From positions 696,361 to 720,614 of the forward strand of contig BLXT01002664.1 in assembly GCA_019648995.1 (NCBI GenBank): DNA of 24,254 nt, written 5' to 3'. This document shows, piece by piece, positions 18,057-24,254 of this stretch. This stretch comes from Plakobranchus ocellatus. Lineage: Eukaryota; Mollusca; Gastropoda; Plakobranchidae. How positions within the stretch are numbered: position 1 is the stretch's first letter; every line of letters starts with the position of its first letter. The notes beneath the pieces are model-generated. The model saw only the letters and a program-made list of their open reading frames with translations. It ran no database searches and had not been told where the DNA came from. The position numbers and the translations under genes are program-made.

Positions 18057-18127
18057 CTATGGAACGCATTCCACTTGATACAAAGTTTGCTAAAACTATA
18101 AACAACTTAAAGAACTTTCTGGAGTGA
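18057..18127 (+). pseudogene. Decayed LINE reverse-transcriptase C-terminus
   Basis: LWNA (18057-18068) is followed, after a two-base frame disruption, by PLDTKFAKTINNLKNFLE and a TGA. LWN-L-PLDI-…-FK..L is the usual closing motif of jockey/CR1-type LINE reverse-transcriptase proteins. The frameshift and lack of similar sequence upstream mark it as an old relic, unrelated to the insertion at 17331. Confidence 0.5.
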
Positions 18128-19898
18128 TCACAATACATTCAATGAAGGATGCAATACAGATCAATGTATAAGTGGAAAAAAAAGGACGGTACATTTACAG
18201 GCCAAGAAACTTCAGACATAAATAGCCAGTCCCTAAACTACTACTGCTAGAGATACATAAAATACATAATTAAAAATAAAAGTCTTTTTAAAAAGAAAAA
18301 GGCAGAGAAAATAATAAAAGAAATTTATCACAATAAAAAGAAAGATAAAATAAAACGCTTCAATATCATAGTTGTACATGTAAAAGAAAGCTAATGACAG
18401 ACAAAACTTTTCAAAATAGTTTTAAAATTTGGGTTTATATATCAATTTTAATGTATAATATAAAACAAAATTTAAAAAATGAAGCACATAATGGCTTATA
18501 TCCATGGTTACTTCACTAATATCATGTGTTGGGCCTTTTTTTTGTTGTTGTTCTCTTAAAAAGAGTAATGTAATGGTTATGCAAAAGATAAAACTCTTCA
18601 TTATTTTTTCATATGAATTGAGCATTATGAATCACCGGAGTACTTTCTTAGCCATGAACAAGAAAATGTGATATTTTATTCTTTGGGGAAAAAAAGACAT
18701 TTCTTCAATGTATAAATTAGCTTCACAAACGAGGGTGAGCAATGGCAGTAACAATCATTTTTATTTAGTGACCCTCCTTGACAACTCAAAAACACTTAAA
18801 ATTTTCTCAAGGAGTTCAACAATTCCTTTTCCCACTATTATGTATGCACACACATATTCATTGTGCGTACAATATGGCTGTACATGAATAGAGACTATCA
18901 AATCTGTTACTGCATGTATATTGTTCAATTAATATAACCTTTGTAAAGAAAAAAAAATCCCAGAAAACTAAATATAAAATATCAGCTTTACATGATTTTT
19001 GTACAAAATATGACCTTTTGACTCTGCTAAAAAAAACAAGACCCTATGGAAAACTACGATTGTGCATATATTTGAACTTGACTTTCTAATAATGATGATG
19101 GTAAAAAGCAAATAAAAATTGAAACATTTATCCTTTTTGACGTATTTTGTTTACTGTTTCATTTTTTAAAAATCATCAGATTTCTGGCATTCAAAATTAT
19201 TTTCCACAGATAAAACATAGCAATTATTTTAAACACTAAATTCATGTAAATCAATATAAAAACTATAAAAATATATATAACGAAGGAGAAGTAAAATGAA
19301 ATTGTTTGGTGGTCCCAATTTTCAACTGTTGTTCCTGATTAAAAGTAAACCCAAAATGTGTCGTTACCTTAAGCCACAGGCTTAACACTACCGATACTGC
19401 AGTTTATTTGGCTATGGAAGTATAGATTTGCCTATGAGAAGACTAAGAAACTCAATCAGAAGTTTAACTCTTCATGCTCACACCAACGGAGCCACCATTG
19501 ATTGAATAGGTTATGAATTGAATGGTCGGACCAACGGTGCCAGCGTTGCTTCCGCAACACACAGTTGGTTGCACTGACGGTCACAGCGTTGCTTGATTTT
19601 GTAGCATATAATCGCATCCAAACCACTTTTATAAAAGCTAAACTTTAATTGTACGAAAAGTTTAATCTTCCTACTTCCTTTTCCTACCATTCTTCCTATA
19701 CTTTGGTGTTTTTTTTTGGTCCAAGCGCGGGCTGAAAGCACTCTAGTCTTTTTTTTCTATGATTGAGAGAACTTCATCGTGTGATGTGAAATCTTGTAGA
19801 TCCAGTAGATTATTATCCTAATTTCAGTGTTTTAGCTACTGATATCAATTTGTTTTTATTCAAATTGATTAGTTTTGCTATGAAATCGTTGCTATCAT

Positions 19899-19955
19899 TA
19901 GATCTAGTCTATATCTAGACATATTTAGATATATCTAGATCCAAAATCTAGGCCA
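19899..19955. repeat. CTAGAT-rich patch
   Basis: GATCTAGTCTATATCTAGAC, ATATCTAGATCC and AATCTAGGCC occur within 57 bp, sharing vocabulary with 4101-4173 and 11601-11655. Confidence 0.6.
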
Positions 19956-20577
19956 AGATGTATAAAATGTGATATAATTTCAATGTTATGTAGCTAAATT
20001 CACAAAAATTGTACAATAAAAAAAATCACACACCTATAAAGCACATTTGTTCTTCTTTCCAATGATACCAATTTCAGCTCTGTATCTTACTTATGTCAAA
20101 AGTTATCAAAGTGTAGATAACGCACAGCTAAATAAGGATACAGTCTCATTTGAGCCTATGACCGATGGTGGAAATGTTGTGTGGCCAAAGGGGGAAAAGG
20201 GCTGCGAGCATAAAGAGTTAAAACCATCTAAGTAGCTACTGAGTGATTAATCAACCATGCTGTAAGCAACAGAATAAGGGCCCAAGCCATTTTTAATTAT
20301 CAATATTGTTAACAATTTGACTTCCACAAAATCTAATTTCTTTAGTTTGAATACGATTTTATAACTCAAAATGAATAGGACTTGTTTCTCTTAATTTAAA
20401 ACCACTATTGCCATAGACAATTTTTAATTCGGTTTTCCCTCTTGTCTCAATATCCCTAGAAAAAGAAGCAAAGAATACCTTTGTTACTCAAAGAAACTTG
20501 CCACACTTCATCAAGACCTCAGAGGAAAAGGAACCTCTTGAAAAAGGCATATAATCTAACATTCAAGATTTTTACAA

Positions 20578-20620
20578 TAAAAAAAAAAAAGGGGGGGGGG
20601 AAGGGAGGGGGAAAGAGAGT
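20578..20620 (+). repeat. Poly(A)-poly(G) purine run
   Basis: A run of A is followed directly by ten G, then AAGGGAGGGGGAAAGAGAG. The four possible G tracts could form a G-quadruplex on the plus strand. Confidence 0.7.
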
Positions 20621-20986
20621 GTAAAAGGATAATTCAATTTCCTTTAATGCAAAGTTTTTTTTTTGTTGTGTTAAGAGGTTTCCACTGTATGTTCTTTCAT
20701 ATCACACCAAAGCTTTAACCAAAGACTTCTCAACCCACTTATCTTATTGCAAAATTTAGAAAGTACACTAATACATTGGAAATATGGCACTGAATGAAAA
20801 ACTTTGATGAAACAATGGATTTTCAAAAAATGATAACAAGAAACTGCCTGGTTTATAATCTACAATTGCCATAACCTAATGAACCTGCCCAACTGAGGCC
20901 TACATAAAATTTCACCCATTTTTGCCACAATTCCGTGTTCACAATGCATTAAGCAGTCTGTATAGTAATCTCAAGATGAGATAACT

Positions 20987-21335
20987 TTATGGAATCCCCT
21001 CTTTCAAGCTAAGTGCTTTCACTTCAGCAAGAAACCATTTGTCTTTTGCAGACTGCTCTTCCATATTTTCAGACAACAAATTCTGATGCAAAATGTCCAG
21101 GAAAAGTCCTTTTAACCCAAGGAAAAACAAGGTTATTACCCAAAACTTTCTAAATTGCTGAAGCACGTGATAAGGATAATTTGTCTGAAAAGCAGCGGTT
21201 TGGTTCCAGACTTGCCAACCCTTGCAATAGGTTTTGCTTATTACAATGGCTAGAAAGTAGAAAATACCTTCGCAGATCTTCGAACTGATCACCATTTTTT
21301 TTTAAATAGTGACCAGCTTGCAAAGGGAGACACAC
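20987..21335 (-). CDS. Possible minus-strand coding remnant, unrecognised
   Basis: Two overlapping minus-strand frames are open. One reads YLKKNGDQFEDLRR before a possible AAG|GTATTT donor near 21268. The other contains TNYPYHVLQQFRKFW after a TTTTCAG, then ENMEEQSAKDKWFLAEVKAL and a stop at 20987-20989. The hydrophilic tail looks protein-like. It lies downstream of the minus-strand SAM exon and could belong to the same transcription unit, but no family was recognised and chance is likely. Confidence 0.18.
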
Positions 21336-21339
21336 TCAT

Positions 21340-21842
21340 CAATGTGGGAAGGTCATGCGCCTTCCTCTTGCTGGCAACAGAGACAGGACCAAGAGCCGCC
21401 TCTGTGCCAGGCTTCTTCGCCTCATCAGGACATGGGGAGGGGTCAGGGTTTTTTTTTTTTTAATTTGGCAGCAAGGCTCCCTGCCCACTACGGAACCTAA
21501 CTAAGGGAACACATTGCGCGGTATTCCAGTGCTATGCCAGGGCTACCCTGGAGCTATACTCCCAGCAGAGGGTGTGGGACCTCTACTGGGATTGACCCAA
21601 GCCCTATTCAAAGAAAACTGACCAGCCAATTGGGCAGTGTGGGTCAGCACTGCTCTCCTGTATTGGGAGAAGGAAATGGCCAAAGAGGCACGTTGATGAG
21701 CGACAGCCACAATTGCTGGGCTCTCACCACCTCAACTCCAGGATCCACCCCTTCATACAGGTCACATCTCACAGCAAACAAGGCGCCCACACTGTGGGAG
21801 TGGTCCTCTCAATTATTTTCAGCACCAGAGGACAGCGGTGGA
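21340..21842. other. GC-richer repeat-like block
   Basis: This stretch is clearly more GC-rich than the surrounding sequence and leads straight into the two SINE-like units. It includes a poly(T) run near 21450, CCAGGGCTACCCTGGAGCT (a partial palindrome at about 21538) and ACTCCCAGCAGAGGGTGTGG. No frame is convincing. It is probably the 5' part of the same repeat or another element. Confidence 0.5.
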
Positions 21843-22049
21843 TAAAAGTAGGAGACAGAAAGGAGAAACAGACAGGACGAGAGCACAGGAAAGGAAGTGA
21901 GGAGAAAAGACAAAGCAGAATGGAGAGAAAGGGATGTCACCCATGAACCGTCGAGAGGTGGTTCTTGGGGGACAACCTGTTTTAGTCGCCTCTTACGACT
22001 CGCACAGTACGGTGGGTCAATTCTATCCCAGACTCCACATGGGAAGAGA
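21843..22049 (+). mobile_element. SINE-like unit A with conserved AGTCGCCTCTTACGAC tail
   Basis: A purine-rich body is followed by GTTTTAGTCGCCTCTTACGA (from 21979) and GTACGGTGGGTCAATTCTAT, ending near CCACATGGG. From memory, this AGTCGCCTCTTACGAC tail is a recurrent element of SINEs in several marine invertebrates (MetaSINE-like); I cannot confirm the family here. No clear pol III head is visible in this copy. Confidence 0.55.
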
Positions 22050-22256
22050 AAGAAATAGGGGACCGCAGAAGGAGAAGTAGACACGACGATAGTGCAAAAA
22101 AGAAAGTGGGGATAGAAGATAATGCAAGGCAGAGAAAAAGTGATGTTGCCTATACCAAAGAGAGGCAGTTCATAGGCCACAAAAAGCCATAGTTGCCTCT
22201 AACATCTCACAGCAAAAAGATTGGAGCACATTCTTTCCCCATGGGGGCTGCTCAGT
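22050..22256 (+). mobile_element. SINE-like unit B, diverged tandem copy of unit A
   Basis: It aligns with unit A at a 207-bp offset: a similar purine-rich body, then GAGAGGCAGTTC against GAGAGGTGGTTC, AGTTGCCTCTAACATCTCAC (22191-22210) against AGTCGCCTCTTACGACTCGC, and ATTCTTTCCCCATGGGG against ATTCTATCCCAGACTCCACATGGG. It is more diverged from the remembered family sequence than unit A. Its antisense strand supplies the last codons of the SAM frame. Confidence 0.6.
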
Positions 22257-22543
22257 AAGTTGCTTAATCAATAAAGACAAATGACGAATAGCTCCAAACT
22301 CTGCATCAGGCAAAAGTTGTTCAATCAATAAAGACAAATGACGAATAGTTCCAAACTCAGCATCAGGCAAAATTTCTTTTAAATCTCTCTCAGTAAGAGT
22401 TAAAAAGATTTCCCCACATACTCTCTGGTTTTCTAGACAAGTAAAAGCCTCATCTGGCAAACTCTTTTCTTGAAAGTGTTGGACCAGAAATTCTCTTAAC
22501 TCCATGCAAGACATCAATTTTACTCTGCTTGTTAGCCTGTCAT
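22170..22543 (-). CDS. SAM-domain exon, gene otherwise outside or unidentified
   Basis: Reading the minus strand, an acceptor (TTTTATTATTTTACAG) ends at 22544. The open frame then encodes a SAM-like five-helix domain: ELREFLVQHFQEKSLPDEAF, VCGEIFLTLTERDLKEILPD and FGTIRHLSLLIEQL. LTERDLKEI is the characteristic mid-loop/end-helix signature, resembling SAMD3-type proteins. The last helix, LPDAEFG.IRHLSLLI.QL, occurs twice in a row through a 57-bp tandem duplication. The frame ends with EQPPWGKNVLQSF, CCEMLEATMAFCGL and a stop, encoded by antisense SINE-like sequence. A possible GTGAGA donor at 22210-22205 would end the exon earlier. SAM domains mediate protein-protein or RNA binding; the partner is unknown. 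The open frame upstream of 22543 is intron-like (poly-Phe). Real exon or relic cannot be settled here. Confidence 0.6.
22260..22373. repeat. 57-bp in-frame tandem duplication in the SAM exon
   Basis: Units at 22260-22316 and 22317-22373 share AATCAATAAAGACAAATGAC and nearly everything else, differing at about six positions. The length is 19 codons, so the reading frame is kept and a helix is repeated. Confidence 0.92.
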
Positions 22544-22843
22544 CTGTAAAATAATAAAAAAAAAAAAATAAATAGTTGATTGGTAGTATTTTAGGGATAA
22601 ATATGCATGCAACTTTAGGCTTGTCAATGACACTTTGAACTACAATATACACTTTGAGTATTTACTAAAAATCTTTCTAGATCATTTATCTTCCAGCATT
22701 ATGGAATTCTTACAGTGTGCTGCATGTTTTTTGTACCACTGATCAAGAGATCGCTACAATCAGATGTTTAAATCTGTATCCCAAGAGAAATGCACTAAAC
22801 ACATTGTATTGTACACCGTAAGCTGTTTTGATGCGCACTTTAG

Positions 22844-22915
22844 TACAGTCGACTTCACTTGTCGATTTTTCTTGAATTGATGGCAATTTCCGGGAACAGT
22901 GCCCTTTCAGTAGTT
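22844..22915 (+). mobile_element. Possible pogo/Tigger-like transposon end fragment
   Basis: TA at 22844-22845 is followed by CAGTCGACTTCACTTGTCGA, which resembles the ends of Tigger/pogo elements as I remember them, with further TTCGAT-like words nearby. No opposite inverted terminus was found in the window. Confidence 0.3.
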
Positions 22916-23410
22916 TTATTAGAAATAAGAAGCTGACAATTCGATGTCTACTTCGGGATGGGCAAGTAGATTCTCTTATTTTTGCCCTAGTTCCCTTTAT
23001 ATTCTATTTTAGGGGACATTCAAATATAATCTTACACCTTGGAAGGGGGTCTCTTCTCCTGTAAGAAAAAGCATAAGAAGGAGAGGGGGGGGTCTTGAAC
23101 CAATGTAAAATTACACTTTAGTGAGAAGAAAAAATATTTTTTTTAAAAATGTCAACATAAAAAATAACACAAAAGAGAAGAGGTAACTATTCACAACATA
23201 CAATCAATAAATGAACCAGACCAACAGAATTTTATCCCCTAAAATTGTATTAGAAAGTTGATTTTGAATTTTTACCAATTTGAATGATTTACTTAATTAC
23301 TCAGTATAACTGTAGAATTGCATATGCATATGAATGTTTGTCATGAATTTGTATGTAAAATGCATAGAGCAGTGATTGTAATATGGCTTTGCACAGTAAA
23401 ATGTCATATT

Positions 23411-23439
23411 ATCATTATCATCATCATTATTATTATTAT
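23411..23439. repeat. ATC/ATT microsatellite
   Basis: Interrupted run of ATC then ATT triplets. Confidence 0.85.
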
Positions 23440-24165
23440 CTTTGTCATGAGAGGTTCACAAAAGCAGTTTTACCATTCCACCGATAAAAGCAAAAAGCTC
23501 AACTACAGTAATCAATTTACAGCTCTCTTTTAATCCACAAAATAATCGAATGCCAAATGTTCATCTTGTCACAAAGTAGCAAGCCTAAAATATGGTTTAA
23601 AACTGCCACAATAAGTCATTGCTTTGGAAATGTATTCAAATTCTTTCATCATCTGGATATTTCCTAATTTGCATACTCAATGATAACTGAGAGCTCCAGG
23701 CCCTTAGGATCCAACAAAATCTATTTTCTGGCTACTGACTATTGACAGTTGTTTAAAAAAGCATCTAGTATGTGCCACAATGTCCACTAGTCCTTGTGAG
23801 TCTGAATAAAGAGTTCATGTTTCAAATCCTTAAGAGAGCCAGTTGCATGGTATTTTCTTTCACAACCACTGCCGCAGGAATACGCATTTTAAAGAAAAAT
23901 AATTAAATAATAGCAGTTTTGTAGCAACAGTATGCATTCTATACTCTTTCAACTTCTCTTGCCTGCTTTCTAACCTGCTATTCAAGAAGAATGCACACTT
24001 AGCATGTACGCTAAAGCCTCGTACATGAGGAAAGTTTTCATGAGCGGAGGCCCAGCCCAACAACCATGCGTGCATGCAAAATTTCATTATGTCGTGGTCA
24101 TTCAACATTTTGAAAAAGACAATTCTTAAACTACAGCTAATGCTTAATAAGTTAACACGCCCTCG

Positions 24166-24187
24166 ACGATTATTATTATTATTATTG
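24166..24187. repeat. ATT microsatellite
   Basis: Uninterrupted ATT triplet run. Confidence 0.85.
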
Positions 24188-24254
24188 CTGTTAATATAAT
24201 AATTGTAACAGATCAACAATGAAACATTACGGGGGAGGGGGGCGCAACTGTAAG

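Larger units (their letters stand above)
17706..21330. other. AT-rich intergenic stretch
   Basis: Apart from the LINE relic, a CTAGAT patch and the A/G run, this stretch has no recognised gene. A short GC-richer segment at about 19484-19580 repeats words like CCAACGGNGCCA and CAGCGTTGCTT on a small scale. The minus-strand segment 20987-21335 has two overlapping open frames described separately. Confidence 0.55.
22544..24254. other. AT-rich sequence upstream (minus sense) of the SAM exon
   Basis: No further exon could be recognised. It includes a possible pogo/Tigger end at 22846, G runs near 23084 and 24231, ATT/ATC microsatellites at about 23411-23439 and 24170-24186, and a 119-codon minus-strand frame (23860-24219) that partly overlaps a microsatellite and has no recognisable motif. 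Confidence 0.6.

Noticed and set aside
21534-22180. Long frames on both strands across the GC-rich repeat block
   Set aside because: They overlap the SINE-like units, have no domain, and are expected where base composition removes stop codons.

Overview
The window is a piece of an animal nuclear genome. It is about two-thirds A+T and carries interrupted coding sequence with GT-AG introns, tRNA-derived SINE sequence, non-LTR retrotransposon remnants, an inverted-repeat DNA transposon, many microsatellites and several minisatellites. No bacterial-style operon, rRNA, functional tRNA gene or CRISPR array is visible. The exon protein aligns throughout with the HACL2/ILVBL family of ThDP enzymes known from vertebrates and invertebrates. 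The SINE types and CTAGAT-rich patches suggest a marine invertebrate, possibly a mollusc or other lophotrochozoan, but that placement is inference.

Region 1, bases 1-9982, holds the 3' part of one plus-strand gene, HACL2 (ILVBL): nine exons that join without a frame error and end in TAA at 9980-9982, encoding the last ~393 residues. The missing ~240 N-terminal residues (membrane anchor, PYR domain and catalytic Glu in this family) must lie upstream. The eight complete introns (390-2761 bp) and the partial first one hold a 116-bp tandem duplication, a tRNA-derived SINE plus two tail-only relatives, a 71-bp minisatellite, CTAGAT patches, a short acidic antisense ORF, a GC-rich hairpin block, a degenerate ~45-bp tandem array and a compound minisatellite.

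Region 2, 9983-17320, is 3'-flanking and intergenic sequence with a ~1.5-kb inverted-repeat transposon (10754-12248) and one short exon-like open stretch (13031-13171).

Region 3, 17321-21330, is AT-rich with a 365-bp 5'-truncated LINE flanked by a perfect 10-bp target duplication (17321-17705), a second decayed LINE C-terminus (18057-18127), a CTAGAT patch and a poly(A)/poly(G) run.

Region 4, 21331-24254, opens with a GC-richer block of two diverged ~207-bp SINE-like units (about 21843-22256). It runs directly into a minus-strand exon encoding a SAM-like domain whose last helix is tandemly duplicated by a 57-bp repeat, and whose C-terminal codons come from antisense SINE sequence. Beyond it are a possible pogo/Tigger end fragment, AT-rich filler and ATT microsatellites.

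Only HACL2 is a confidently functional gene. It encodes the C-terminal two thirds of a predicted ER-membrane 2-hydroxyacyl-CoA lyase. The SAM exon is either part of a minus-strand gene extending beyond 22,543 or a relic. I found no convincing undescribed multi-gene system; the most unusual features are the SAM/SINE junction and the repeat families.
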